Source of the DNA: Udeniomyces pyricola
Taxonomy: Eukaryota; Basidiomycota; Tremellomycetes; Cystofilobasidiales; Mrakiaceae
Length of the DNA: 64,000 bases
Reading direction: 5' to 3'
Assembly: GCA_039545295.1 (NCBI GenBank)
Contig: BCIK01000002.1
Location: 126,496-190,495, forward strand
Shown here: positions 10,068 through 22,977 of the stretch, one piece after another
How the letters are laid out: each line of letters begins with the position of its first letter
How positions within the stretch are numbered: the first letter of the stretch is position 1
Position numbers and translations under genes: made by a program
The notes under the pieces: model-generated
Databases searched by the model: none
Told to the model about the DNA's origin: nothing
The model's input: the letters and a program-made list of their open reading frames with translations, nothing else

Positions 10068-13000
10068 ATGGCCACCTTCACCCACGAGACGCTCAGTCGT
10101 CTCGTCACCTCCCTCGACAATCTCCATACCCCCCTCAACGACCCGAACCGGCGGGCCTCCATCTCCTCTGCCGACTTTGCCTCGTTCAGACTCGACCACT
10201 CCGCACGTCGCGACGCCGATGACGAAGACGACGACGACGACGACGAAGATCACTACAAATCCTCCGAGGACCAAATCAGCTCCAACGCACACAAGCTCCA
10301 AAGTATCCTCCACTCCTTCCCACCGAAACCCTCCAGGAGCGACATCCAGGCCATCGTCAACGATCTCTCCCCGCCCGACGATGGCGAGACCGCCCGTTTT
10401 GTCGCGCCCAATCCGACCCAACGCGTTCGGACCGACGCAGAGGAGGATGAGCTCTTGCTCGAGTGGACCGTCATGGCGAGACTCGTGCTGAGTCTCTATG
10501 GAGAGACCGTCGAGGAACTCGTCAAACGGGCCGGCGTTTGGGAAGATGAGATAGGATGGTGGAAACGACTCGACGCTCGAGGACGATGGAGCTGGCGGGG
10601 TATCGGAGGATATCTCGTGCAAAGTGAGTACTTGTCAGGGTCGTCTACTTAATGACAATAGGAATTAAGTCACACATGCCAGGTGATAGACGGTACAACG
10701 GATGCTTCATATAAGTGTCAGACTGCGTTGGGATGCAAGTCAGTCGTGCATAGCAGCGACCTACGCCCGTTCGATTTGTATTCTCGCCATGATTTTCAAG
10801 CACATCTTCTTTCATTTCTTCTTCTTCTTCCTATCATCAGCTGGTAAAACATATGTGACTAGTCGTACATGAGACTGACTCTATGCCCTCCCACCTCTTT
10901 CCATGCATCGAACACACTCACTCTAATCTTCGTTATCCGTTCCCCTATTGATCAGCCACTCCTCACCGCCTCTCCTCTCTCCCCCTCAGTTTCTTTGGCT
11001 CATCAAACGACTTAGAACGCCCATCTTCACGCTCCAATACTCCCCAGTTCTCGCCGACTTACCTTCTCTCGACGCTTTTCCCCCTCGCGTCTCTCCCAGC
11101 GACGGCGAGTTCCCTCCCGACCTCGAAACGCGTCCATTTCCTCCGAGGGTCGTTCTATGGCCCTCGAACCTTGCTCCGACTGACGCGACTGGAGGTGAAA
11201 GCCCGAATTTCGGAACTCGAAAAGGGTCGTGATCGACTTGTGGGTGCGCTTGGGAAGCTCGTCGTCAACGCTCCGAGTTTCTCCCCTGACCGCAAGGGCA
11301 AAGCGACCTCGACGACCGGGGCTCGGCTCGAGGAGGATAGTGTCGATACCGGTCTACTCGGGGAAGAGCTCTTGCGCGTTGTCTCATTGCTCTATGAAAC
11401 GGACGATCGATCCCATCTCGTGTCGTTCGCCACGTTGTCGACGCAACTGAACGAGCGTCCGGCTTCGTTCCTCGGCCTCCTTAAACCGCTCCTGGCTCTG
11501 CCCCATCCTCGATCGACGCCCCCCTCCCACCTGACTCGACCCACGGTCCTTACGAGGCTCTGGGCACCCGCTCTGCTTCTCCCGCTGCTCGTTCCACTCC
11601 TCTCTCCGTACATCCCTGCCCTTCGAAATGCTCTCGTCAACGGGCGGGAAACCATCTCGGGCTTCTGGAAGGGCTGGGTCGTGGAGCCTGTCATGGGCAT
11701 CCTCGATACCGTTCGACACGGCGGTGGTGAAAATGGGAGTGGTGGGCTGAGCGTGATGAGTAAAGAAGGCATGAAGAGTGACATGGAGGTAAACGTCCTT
11801 TCGTCCCCCCCCCCCCCCCAGAAAAAAGCCCTCTTCCGCATCGTTAGATCCACCAGAAGCATGTTGATCGTATAAGCTTTTTTTTTTCTTCCTGTTGCTA
11901 ACTCTCGCTTTGTTTGGGTGGGGTTACATGAACAGTCCCTCGAGAGGATGGTTTTAGATCTCGCCAAGGAGAAACGCCACTACACTCCCGAACAGCTCTC
12001 GCAACTCTCGTTGCGCATCCGGGAGGGCGACCTGAGCGACGTCATGGCCCTTTACGAAAATGACATCAAAGTGCGTTTCAAAAAAAAAAAAAAAAAACCC
12101 CTCTGTTTTCTTCCGTTCCAACATGACGCTGGATGGAAAAGGAGAAGGAACGGAAATTTTCCAGACGCTGATGGTAGACCGTTTCTTTTTCTTTTATTTT
12201 CTTCTTTTTTTCTATTTGTTTTTTTTTTCCTTCCTCTTCGTCGTTGGGCTCATCGCGTCCTCATTTATCAGTCTCCACTTAAAAACGCTCTTGCCGGCTC
12301 GCTTGTCCGATCGCTCTTGATCCAAGTCCAAAAGACCAAGGTGAATCCTTAGTCTCTCCCTTTCCTCGCATTTTAGTCTCACTCAACGCCACCATGCTCT
12401 CACTAACCTTTTTCTATCCCTTCGTCCCCCCCCCCCTTGTCTTTCCTTCTTCTTAGGTCGACGTCGACCTCGCCCTCTCTGGGATCGACAAGCTCCTTCG
12501 CTCCCAAGAGCTCACGTTTGCGTTCGTCGGTGTGGCGCCGTCGTTCCTGATCGTGTACCTCCTTGGCGGTTGGTTGCGCGGCGTCATCTCGGGCGGTCGG
12601 TCGGATGGGAGCGTCGGTCTCCTCGGGGGCGTCGGAGGAAGAGGCGAGAGGTTAAGAAAGAGTTGGGAAGGCATTCGGTAAGTTGAAGAAGAAAAAAAGA
12701 TTGGCTTTTGCCTTTTTTTGTTGTTTTTGTTCTGTTTTTCTCATCGGAGGCGGATGCTTGTCCTTTAGATCGATCAGGTCTGTTCGTCGTTGGTTGATTT
12801 GAACTGATCAACCCTTTTCTTTCTTCTTTTCTCTTCTTTTCTCTTTCTTTGCCTTTCTTTCCTTTCGTCACGCATGGTCATCCTCGACGTTTTTTTTTCT
12901 TTTCTTCTTCCATCCCTTCTCCAAAAGCCGAATCGAGCGCCTGCTGACGCTTCCTCCTCCTCCTTCTCCAGCCCCGACATCGGACCAACCTACCAACGAA

Positions 13001-13459
13001 CTTCCATACGAGATCCAAGGTCTCCTTCTCCTCTCCATTTCCGACCTCCGAGCGGTCGCAAAGAAGGAGTTTGGTCGAAGCGAAGGAAGTGAGAAATCGG
13101 TACGAATTGGGTTTTTTTTTCTTTTCTTTCCTTGTTGTGGTTGTGGTTGTGGTTGTGGTTGTGGTTGTGGTTGTGGTTGTGGTTGTGGTTGTGGTTGTGG
13201 TTGTGGTTGTGGTTCTGTGTCTAAACTAACCCTCTTCGTTTCCCATTTCAACCTCTCACTTTCCCACCCATCCCCTTCTTCCTCTATCTTCCCAACCCTG
13301 GGAAACGAAAACGAATAGGAATTCCTTCTCGATCTCCTTGACTTGGAGAATCCCGATGTGAACCGGGACGCCAAAATCCTCGTCGTCCAACGGATGTGGC
13401 GGAGTTGGGCCGGTCGACTCGGTTGGAGTCGAAAGAGACTTACCGGTAAAATCTTTTAA
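10068..13459 (+). CDS. NCA2: Nuclear control of ATPase protein 2 (NCA2), mitochondrial
   Basis: In yeast NCA2 is a mitochondrial membrane protein that affects expression of the mitochondrially encoded ATP6/ATP8 subunits. Seven exons close in phase to 708 aa: 10068-10623, 10956-11788, 11936-12070, 12272-12340, 12457-12677, 12928-13099 and 13319-13459. Family landmarks, in order: GFWKGWVVEPVMGILDTVRH, SLERMVLDLAKEKRHYTPEQ, REGDLSDVMALYENDIK, NALAGSLVRSLLIQVQKTKV, DVDLALSGIDKLLRSQELTF, FVGVAPSFLIVYLLGGWLRG and YEIQGLLLLSISDLRAVA. Hydrophobic segments near LLLPLLVPLLSPYIPALRN and FLIVYLLGGWL fit an integral membrane protein. A run of Asp/Glu (residues about 49-60) lies in the poorly conserved N-terminal part. 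Intron 1 is long for this region (332 nt), and intron 6 carries a hexamer repeat. Confidence 0.93.
13132..13214 (+). repeat. (GTTGTG)n hexanucleotide repeat in NCA2 intron 6
   Basis: About 14 near-perfect copies of the hexamer within the 219-nt intron between 13099 and 13319. In antisense it would read as a Gln-Pro repeat, which explains an open frame there that is not a gene. Confidence 0.95.
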
Positions 13460-14591
13460 GAAAAAGAAAAATCACTCCTAAAAAAAGGACTATATATATA
13501 TATCCTTATTTGGGAAGATGAGGACTGATGATGATGACTTATATACCGTTATCGAAGCTTTCCTCATTTTTTTTCTTCTGTTTTTGTATTTTTCTTCTTC
13601 ATTTTTGTTCGAGCGAGAAACAAACAGAAAGGGAGATGTTGGGATGTGAAAGTCACATGAAGGCGGAAGAAAAGGTCATTAAGATCATGAATGACCGTCC
13701 ATGGTCTGCTTGCAAGGGCCGTTGACGTCACCAATCTGGCTGGAGCTGCTGCATGCAGGTAGGTCGGGCAAGCAGGAGGCAGGAGGCCAAAGGTGCACGG
13801 GGAGATTCGAGATGGGCGGGGAGGGAGGGACCCCTTGGTTGGACGTTCGTGCAGTGTGCGAGGGCAGTCGCCGACGGACACGTTCGTTCGTTCGTTCGTT
13901 CGTTGGGTTGGTCGTTTGTTCGGTCAGGTTCGAGAAGCATCGGAGGGAAAAGTGGGGTTGGAGGGGAGGGGGGGCGACGACGGCTGCTGGGTCCGTTTGG
14001 CGGGGAAATGGAAAGGTGGAGGACGAGGGGAAGGAGGGGGTGACGTTGTTATCAAGACACGAGAGGCGCACCCCCCACCCACCCACGCATGAATCGGACG
14101 GGGAGGGGGGAGGGGGGGAGGGAGGGATGATGAAGCAGTTGATTGATGTGGATGAAAGGATGGGATGTTGAGTTAAATGAAGACTATGGTAGTGATGATA
14201 TATATGTGTATGAGCTGAGAATGGTTGAGAAGAGGAGGATGAAGGTGGTGTGTGTCCGGATGGGACCCCTCATGGGTTTGTATAATGGGTGCGATATGAT
14301 TGATTGCTTTCTGTGTGCAAACGTCAGTGCTTCCTCATTTGCATCGTCTCCGTCTCCAGGCGGTCGGTGGCTGGCTGGCTGGCTTGGAGTTGGATCTTGG
14401 GGGCANGGGGGGGGGGGGCGGCGACGGCGGCGGAGATGGAATTGGAATTGGATCAACTGAGAGAGCAGTCCAACTGGACTAACTAACTGCCTTTTCGCCC
14501 ACCAAGTGTCCTCTTCCAATTCCATCTCCCACTCACCCACCCTTACCCAACTCACCCCCTCCCCCCCCTTCCAATCAACCCTTTACTCAAC
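13460..14591. other. Intergenic region, low complexity, one N
   Basis: Spacer between NCA2 and the aldolase gene. It contains an alternating TA stretch flanked by AGGA/TCCT (about 13487-13506), a (CGTT)n run at 13881-13904, several G-rich tracts and one ambiguous base (14406) at the edge of a poly-G run. The overlapping open frames here are low-complexity and I call none of them. Confidence 0.5.
13881..13904 (+). repeat. (CGTT)n tetranucleotide repeat
   Basis: Six consecutive copies of CGTT in the spacer between NCA2 and the aldolase gene. Confidence 0.9.
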
Positions 14592-17076
14592 ATGTCCGGT
14601 GCTCTCTCTGTCGTCCCCGTATGTAACCCCATCATCATCATCACCATTGTCACCACCACCACCACCACCATCAACACTGTCGTCCATCCCAACCACTACC
14701 ACTCACCCCGCACGCCCCACCAGAATCAAAAGGCCATTCACTCACATCTTTTCGTCCTCTGATCTCTCTCACTCTTCTCTCCTCTTCCCCGTCCTCCTCC
14801 TCCTGCGTCACCGACCACCTCTCGGATGATGACGTCTCATCCAGGCTGGTGTCCTCTCTGGTGACCAGACCCGAAAGCTCTTTGAGCACGCTCGTGCCAA
14901 CAAGGTCAGTCAATCGATCAATCAATCAATCGCTTGGTCCCCCTCCCCTCTTTCTCTCTCTGCGAGAGATCCGCTCTTTTATTGCCCAACGTCTTTTTCC
15001 GTTTCCCTCCCCTTGGCTTCCCTCTGTTTTGGCTCCGTGGAGGCCAAAGGGGGAAAGCCTTTCCGCATGGCCCGTCCGCTTACGTTCTTTCCTTGCTTAC
15101 GCTGCTGACATTTACCTCGACTCACTTACTCCATCATGGCTTCATCCACACCTTGGTCTCATAGTACGCCATCCCCGCCGTCAACGTCACCTCGTCGTCG
15201 ACTGTCAAGTAAGGCCCATCTCCCCTCCCTCCTTTCCCCCCTTATTAATCTTCTTGTGCCAAGACCATCACGACGCACGCTCTCTTCGGATTTCAACGGC
15301 AACGGTCTCATCCTCCATCTCTCCTCTTTTCACCTTCCTCCATTACAGCGCCTGCCTCGAGGCTGCCCGAGAGGTCAACTCTCCCATCATCCTCCAGTGC
15401 TCGCAGGGTGGAGCCGCCTTCTTCGCCGGTAAGGGTGTCGACAACAAGAACCAGGAGGCCTCCATTGGTGGAGCCGTCGCTGCCGCTCACTTCATCCGGT
15501 AAGCCTTTGCTTTTCATCTCAAATCTCTTGTCGTCGGGTGTATATATGCGCTGCATTGATCAACTAACGAAATAACTTGTTCTTTCTTGTTTGCATCCAC
15601 TCTTATCTAGAGCCGTCGCTCCCCTCTACGGTGTCCCCGTCGTCCTCCACACCGACCACTGCGCCCACAAGCTTCTCCCTTGGTTCGACGGCATGCTCGA
15701 TGCCGACGAGGCTTACTTCAAGGAGCACGGTGTCCCCCTCTTCTCGTCGCACATGCTCGACCTTTCCGAGGAGCCCAAGGAGGAGAACATTGCCACTTGC
15801 GTCAAGTACTTCACCCGAATGGCCAAGATGAACCGTCAGTCCTCCGGTCGGAGTGGTGCAAAGGAAAGGCGAACCTGTAGATAGGCTCTTCTGACGCGTT
15901 TTGTCTTGACCTGTCGTCCCGTGTATTGCAGAGTGGCTCGAGATGGAGATCGGTATCACCGGTGGTGAGGAGGATGTAAGTTTCCAAGATCTTTTCTCTG
16001 ATTGTGTCCCGTGAGTCTTCTTGTCAGCACTTTACCCGACATCCTTACTGACCTGTTCCTCCATGATTGGATTCCTACTTCACAGGGTGTTGACAACTCG
16101 TCCGTCGACAACGCCTCGCTCTACACCCAGCCCCCCGACATCCATGAGGTCTACGCCGCCCTCGCCCCCATCTCCCCCAACTTTTCCATCGCCGCCGCCT
16201 TCGGAAACGTTCACGGTGTCTACAAGTAAGTATGATTGATACTTGCCTGCCCCGTCAGGAGTCATTGAACCACAAGATGAGATAACGTATGCTGATTCAA
16301 ACTCCCGCTCGTTGCCTTGTCCCACCAATCCATAGGCCTGGAAACGTTAAGCTCCAGCCCGAGATCCTCGGCAAGCACCAGGCCTACGTCGCCGAGCAGA
16401 TCAACAACGGTGACGAGAAGCCCCTCTTCCTCGTCTTCCACGGTGGATCGGGATCTTCCAAGGAGGAGATCAAGGAGGCCGTCTCCAACGGTGTTGTTAA
16501 GATGAACGTTGACGTGAGTACTCTGATCATCTTTCTGTTGTGCTGCTGTACGAACAGAGCCAGAGTCATAGTGCCTGTGCAAAGACATCATCATGGCAAT
16601 CTGGCTGACCTAAAAATGAACACGATGGCAACTTTCAAAACTTCAGACCGACACCCAGTTCGCTTACCTCGAGGGTGTCCGAGACTTCATCCTCGAGAAG
16701 AAGGACTACCTCAAGACTCAGGTCGGAAACCCTGACGTAAGTACACATTCACGCTTAGTGCTTGAAGTGGATCGCATTTTTGCATAGAGCTGATCACTTC
16801 CCTTCTCTCCCCTTCCTCCCTTTCTCCCTTGTTTTCTTCTACTTTATAGGGAGCCGACAAGCCCAACAAGAAGCTTTACGACCCCAGGAACTGGGTCCGG
16901 TTAGTCGTCTTTCCATCCTTGGCTCGCGTGCTCGTCTAGTCTGTTCGTCTTTTGCCTTACTTATGTAGCTGACTTTATAAATGCCCATCTTTCCTTCTTC
17001 CAGACTCAGCGAGGTCACCTTGATCAAGCGAGTCAAGATCGCTTGCGAGGACCTCGGAAACGTCAACAGGAACTAA
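14592..17076 (+). CDS. FBA1: Fructose-bisphosphate aldolase, class II
   Basis: Zinc-dependent class II aldolase (EC 4.1.2.13), cytosolic, cleaving fructose 1,6-bisphosphate into dihydroxyacetone phosphate and glyceraldehyde 3-phosphate. Eleven exons close exactly to 359 aa, the usual fungal length: 14592-14618, 14845-14904, 15165-15208, 15349-15498, 15611-15834, 15932-15975, 16086-16225, 16336-16513, 16647-16736, 16850-16899 and 17004-17076. VVLHTDHCAHKLLPW contains the catalytic Asp and a zinc-binding His; EMEIGITGGEEDGVDN and VHGVYKPGNVKL carry further metal and substrate residues; LVFHGGSGSS and VVKMNVDTDTQFAY are the phosphate-binding strand ends. The first exon is only nine codons long (MSGALSVVP). 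Exons are richer in C-ending codons than neighbouring genes, as expected for a highly expressed gene. Confidence 0.97.
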
Positions 17077-17760
17077 ACACTCCAAGTCGACCAACTAATA
17101 ACCCCTCCCCTTCCGACCGACGGCGTAGCTTAGCGTCCGCGGCTCGGTTGTTCATGGCATGACTCTTTGTGTTCGGTCTTTTGGTCCGGTGTTTTGTTCT
17201 TGCTTGCTCGGTTTCGATCGTCGTTTGCTTTACCTATGAATGTATCCTTTTTTGATTCTGGCTTGAAACTGTGCTCTCGAGTCGGTCAGATTGTACTTGC
17301 ACCATCAAGCATATGCTTTTTGACAGTCTTTGGAGACGAAAGAGCAGGGTTCGGTCGACTGACGGGCGGCGGAGTATTCGAGAGTTGGCACTTTGTCAAT
17401 GATACATGCAACCGGACACATCTGCAACTGCATTCGTGCAGCCCTGTACTTGGTTTCTCTCAACACACGATGGGTGCTCAATTTGGGTGATATATGATTG
17501 ACGGTGCGATGAGGGATGCTTCAAGTCGATGCTGCCTATCATGACGGAAAGAAATGACAACTGTACCATGACGTCATCTGTAGATAATTAGCTAGCCCAC
17601 TTCACGCTGTGTGGCCTGCACCTGGGCTTTGGGTCTGGTCACATCCCAGCCAAACATCGGATCTCCCCGCTCCGACACTTCCCTCCTCATCAGTCTTTGA
17701 TCATCAACGTTTCCCTTCCCCTCTGTCCTAACCATCCTCAACCCGTCCGCTTCTTCCACC
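17077..17760. other. Intergenic region between FBA1 and glucosyltransferase
   Basis: About 680 nt holding the aldolase 3' UTR and the promoter and leader of the next gene, pyrimidine-rich just before the ATG at 17761. No gene or RNA structure seen. Confidence 0.5.
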
Positions 17761-20700
17761 ATGCCCGGTTCATCTCGTTCAGTGACCGCCAGTTCGTCTG
17801 CCAAGAGCCGACAAGAAGTCCGAGACAAGATTGAGATTGGTCAACTCGACCACGATACCCACTGTTAGCCTGGCCTTTATTCGACTCTGCAGCCCATAAT
17901 CCCTTCCTTCTGTTGTCGTCCTTGGCTCGATCTACCGTGAAAGGACATGGACTAGGCATTCATGAACCATCTGATACGCTGTCGATTGTTCTCTGTGAAA
18001 CTGTTTTTGACTGTGTGCGCCTCTTCCTTTTGACAGTCGACTATTCCTCTTACCGCCTGACTGGGCCCGGTCTTTCCTCGCTCGCCCAAATTTCATCCGA
18101 CGGAAGGATCACCATCGATCTCTCACTCTCCAAGGTCCTTCCTGACTTGCCCGCTGGATATGCTAACAATGTACGAGAAGAAGGGGTAGAGAAGGTTGCG
18201 AAAGGCGCCAAGGCAGGCATCGGACTGGGCTTGAATATCGTCATTCAGATTGTGGGAAGCAGGTCAGAATTCCTCTTGGTTTCGAATCGGAACTAGCAGA
18301 ATCGGCAAGACAAAAAGGCATGTCAATGGAGAGAAGCTCATGCTCGGGGCGTCTTATGCCCTTGAATGTGGCCAGGGGTGACGTCCAGCCATATATTGCT
18401 CTCGCCCTCAAACTCGTCAAAAGCGGTCATCGCGTCCGACTCGCTACAGTAAATTACTTCTATTCCCCCACTCTCACGTTTTTCCATAGTCCTGAGCTCA
18501 CTCAACGTGCATCTTCCCTGACCGCTTGCATTTCGGCCCCTTCATAGCACGGCGAATTCAAAGACTTTGTGCTTGATGCGGCCAAGAAACAGGTTGAATT
18601 CTTTGACATGTCAGTGCATCATTCTCTTGATGATGCTCGTCAGTAGCTCTGAAACTTCACAACACTCGATTGACACGATGTCTTTGATCCTTGACCTGCT
18701 CATACAGAGGCGGAGACCCAAAAGAGCTTATGTCGTATATGGTCAAAAACCCTGGACTGATTCCCGGCTTGGAGAGTTTGACGAATGGGTAATTAAGACT
18801 TCTCTCTGATCGTGAATATCGACGGTGCAAGCTTTCCAGTGTTTGTCTAATCCTATAGCAACCTGATGATTATTTTGCTTTTCTCCCCACACTCGGCCAC
18901 GTATAGAGATATTGGAAAGAAGCGCCGAATGCTTTCTGAAATTTTGGAGGGTTGCTTTCGGTCGTGCCATGCTCCGGACGCTGTGACCAAGCGAACGTTC
19001 GTTGCCGATGCCATCATCAGCAATCCTCCGGCCTTTGCTCATATACATATTGCCGAGGCGCTAGGAAGTAAGTCTCAACACCAGTCTGTGACACTCTGCT
19101 CATGGGAGCTAAGCACTTGACTACATCGACGACATACATTGCGACAGGGGTTCATGCTATACCGTTTTGTGTTGATTTCTATAGTTCCTCTCCACTTATC
19201 CTTCACAATGCCCTGGGGGTCTCCAACCCAGGCTTTCTCCCACCCACTCGTCAACGTCAAGTCAAGCAATGCTCATGAAGGATTGACCAACTATCTCTCG
19301 TACGTCGGAGCAACACGACCAATTCCACATTTTCGACCTGGGTTTAATTGATTGTCCTTCACTAGATGACGTCTCGATCGCTGTCACTTGTCTTTTTTTT
19401 TTTTTTTTTTTTTTTTGATGTGACGTTTGCGCAGATTCGCCCTCGCTGATCTTTTGACATGGCAAGGTCTAGCAGATGTCATCAACACCTTTCGAACCTC
19501 GACCCTTGGACTGGCTCCTCTCTCACTGAGGTCAGGACCGTCAGTCACGGATCGATTGAAGGTTCGCTTGGATTATTGCTCCTAGGTATCCTGTTTCGCT
19601 GCTATCTAGGCATAGCCTCAACAATTATGGCTTCTGATGTTTTCTTTTTATAGGTTCCATGGACTTACTGTTGGAGTCCTTCGTTGATTGAGAAACCCGA
19701 GGATTGGGCTAACCACATCGATATCGCCGGATTTTACTTTTTGGACCTCGCCACCGTACGTGGCGGCGACTATTTTTTCCCTCAAGATGAGGGCTCGAAG
19801 TTTACTCCAACAATATTCGCTGATCGTATACTCCCCTACCACATGCTCTATCGACAGGATTATGCTCCGGAACCCGATCTCGCTTCTTTCTTGGAAGCAG
19901 GCCCGCCACCCATGTATATCGGGTTCGTTTTTGCTTTCTCATCAGATTCGTTCGATCACACCCATACATTCGACGTCATCTGAAGTTGAGTTTGATCTGC
20001 GTCGCTTCGTAGGTTCGGATCCGTGCCTGTCAAGGACCCCAAACAAATGACCAAGACTATTCTCGAGGCACTCAAAGCTACAGGCACGAGGGCGCTTCTA
20101 TCAGCTGGATGGGGCAAGCTTGGAGGGGATGATGTTCCAGACAACGTGTTTATCCTTGGCAAGTCGCCTCTTTCAGCAACTTGAGGATGTCACGTGTGGA
20201 CAATGACTATGCCTCAGCTGACATTAGTTGATCCTTATTTCCGATCGTGATCTCAGGCAACGTTCCTCACGACTGGCTGTTCACCAAGGTCTCGGCCGTC
20301 TGCCATCATGGTGGAGCCGGGACGACCGCCATCGGTCTTCTGAATGGTCTGCCAACGATCATCGTGCCCTTTTTTGGCGACCAGCAATGGTGGGGAGAAA
20401 TGATTGAGAGAGCTCAAGCAGGGGTTATGTACGCCGTCCTCGCCTGATTTTCCTTTCCTTTCTTTTTTTTGGATCGTTCAACCAACCTAGCTGTTTCCTT
20501 CCTGGACTGTGGGAGCCCAGCGAGACCGAGCCAACTTAGCGGCTGATTTACTATCGGCTTGCCTGCTTGAACTTCTCCAAACTTGTTGCAGGGTTCATTC
20601 CAAGGAGCTCAACGCCAAGAACCTCGAAGATGCTATCCGAGTCGTCCTTGCTCCACCCGCCCAGGAAGCCGCCAAGCAACTCGGGGAACAGATCCGGCGT

Positions 20701-22977
20701 GAGGTGCGTTCAACCCTTCCATGAGTTCCAATCTGTTTTTTTTTTTTTTTTTTTTTTTTTTTCCTTCCTGTTAGGCTCGTACTGAACGCCAACGATGTTT
20801 CTCCTGCTCCCCCCCCCCTCCCTTCCCCTCCACCTTTCCTTCCTTTCTCATACGTCATTACATCTCTTTTGTTTCCCAGGATGGCACTCAAGCCGGTGTC
20901 GACTCCTTTCACGCCCATCTCCCACTCAAACGCATGCGATGCGATGTGGTGCCTTCCTTACCCGCAGTCTGGTGGGATCAGAATCTCTGCCTGAAGCTCT
21001 CTGCACTTGCCGCTCAGGTTCTCGCAGATGCTAAGAAGCTCAAGATGGATAAGCTTGAGACGTATAGGAGCAAGGAAGTGAGTGTGAACCCCATAATCGT
21101 CGGTTTTTCTTGGGGCCCAAAGTCAAATTGCTTTTTTTCCACGCTCTGCAGGTCGATGGACTGATTCGATGCGCATTGCTCGGGCCGTTAGTATGACACA
21201 AGGAAACAGGCTAGCGATCCTATCACCGGAGGAGGGACCGCTATCCTCTCCACCATCACAAACTACTATGTAAGTTGTGAAGGTTTGTCTTGAGCCAATC
21301 ATTTATCGTAGGGCTCGCACCGTCTTTGGGCGGGCGATGCTGGCTTGTCATCAGCGATGGACTAAAAAAAAAACCTCTTCATCAATTCATCGCGACTCCA
21401 TCGTGGCATATCATGAACCCTTTTTTTTTAATTCTCTTTCCCCAGATGGGCATCGGCCAAATCTTTATCAACCCTCCCAAGGGGATCATCAATACTTCCA
21501 CCGCTATTCCTAAAGGTGAGATGACGCTTTGAGAAGCACTCGGCATCGAGGACTCGACTGCGCTCGTCAGTCCGATCCAAAGTGATACACTGATATCATA
21601 CAAATCGATCAACAAACAAGCATCTCTCAACTGAACCATATCGTACCTGTCGATCGATTGATTTTATTTTTTATCTTCAATTTTTCCTTCGTTGGGCTTG
21701 CAAAGGTGTATTCAACATCGTGTCCAACATTAGCGAGGGCTTTCAAAACCTACCCAAGGCGATGGGGGGTGAGATCCGACCGACTGGAAGAATAGACAAC
21801 TTTGGCGATGGCGTGAGGGAAGGTGCAAAGGTCAGTCCTGGCCTGCCTGCCTACCTGCCTGCACAATATCAATTGGGATATCTTTTTTTCTTCCTCTGTC
21901 TTGCGTTTCTTCCCTCCTTCTCTCTGTGTCTGTCGCGCACGCTCTCTCTTCCTCTCGCCCCTGAGTCTCCAGGATATGATACAAGGACAAGTTCCTCCCT
22001 CACCCGTCGTCCAACGACTGACGATACCTCCTCCTCTCCTTATATCCTCGTCTGCGTCTTTTTGCCTTTTTCTCGGGACCGACTGGCCGGTCGGGTAACT
22101 GGGGAATTGATGATCTACTTTCCATCGGCATAAAAAAAAAAAGGGTCTTTTCTGGGGCTACACCGATGCCATCGTCGGTCTCGTCAAAGAGCCGCTTCAA
22201 GGCGGCCAGAAAGAGGGGTTCAAAGGTTTCGTCAAAGGCGCAGGGAGGTCTTATGTCAATGCGACTGTGAAACCGGCGGCGGGCATCGTCGGGCTCGTAG
22301 CTCATCCGTGAGTGATATGATCGATTCTGGGGTTTCTTTCTGATTTTAAGCTTCATACTGATGAACGTTCTCTTTTCCTTCTTCTTTGTCTTCCAAATCC
22401 CTACGCACGCAAACAACCCATACCCTTATCACCACCCAGTGCCACCGGCGTCTACAAACAATTCCAAACCCTCTTCTCGCTCCGCCCGGCGCCATCGTCG
22501 ATCCGCCAGACGCGTCTGTCCGATAGTCTCGCGGCAGGTCAACAGGCGAGTTCTTCGGACCGGATCCGGATTTTGGACCGGTTCAAGACGCTCGAGCGGG
22601 AGACCAAGAGGAGGAAAGCGGCGTTGGAGGAGCAGGCGAAAGCGGTCTTGAGTGGGAAGACGAGATTCCATGTCGAAGGCGAGGGAAACGAGGAGTTGAC
22701 GCTGATCGAGGACGAAGAGGAAGAGGAGGATGATCAGGCAAGAAGGTTTCAAGATGGGATTGGAGAAGGCCGACGCAAACCGCCACCTACTGCTGAAGGA
22801 GCTGAGAGAGAGAAGGAGGAGAGAAAGGCAGATGGGGGCTTGTCAGAGTCCGAAGTTAAGTTGCTTCATCAACTGGCCATGGCAGAGCAGAGAGGCTATG
22901 AGCGAGGCGCCAAGGAGAGATTCAGAGGTGGTGACGGGGGTAATGCAGCAAGAGGAGGAGGAGGAGGGAAAGCGTGA
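17761..22977 (+). CDS. GT28-type UDP-sugar (probably sterol) glucosyltransferase with VPS13-like C-terminal segment
   Basis: A glycosyltransferase of the sterol 3-beta-glucosyltransferase type, transferring glucose from UDP-glucose to a membrane lipid. More than 15 exons were traced. The N-terminal GT28 domain begins with [20 protein letters not shown]. The C-terminal sugar-nucleotide domain has [36 protein letters not shown] and [19 protein letters not shown] followed by PFFGDQQWW, the typical donor-binding box with its His and Gly. After the catalytic part comes a segment with [12 protein letters not shown], then glycine-spaced repeats ([48 protein letters not shown]) resembling the C-terminal region of VPS13 proteins. 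An acidic, charged, Gly-rich tail follows. No N-terminal PH or GRAM domain as in Atg26 is visible. Start at 17761 (MPGSSRSV) fits the first donor. The sterol substrate is inferred from the family, not shown. Confidence 0.85.
20730..20762. repeat. Poly-T tract in glucosyltransferase intron
   Basis: About 30 consecutive T inside an intron after the exon ending near 20703. A similar run sits at about 19391-19415 in an earlier intron of the same gene. Confidence 0.8.

Noticed and set aside
12868..13374. Minus-strand frame with a Gln-Pro repeat in NCA2
   Set aside because: It is the antisense reading of the GTTGTG hexamer in an NCA2 intron and crosses conserved NCA2 exons.
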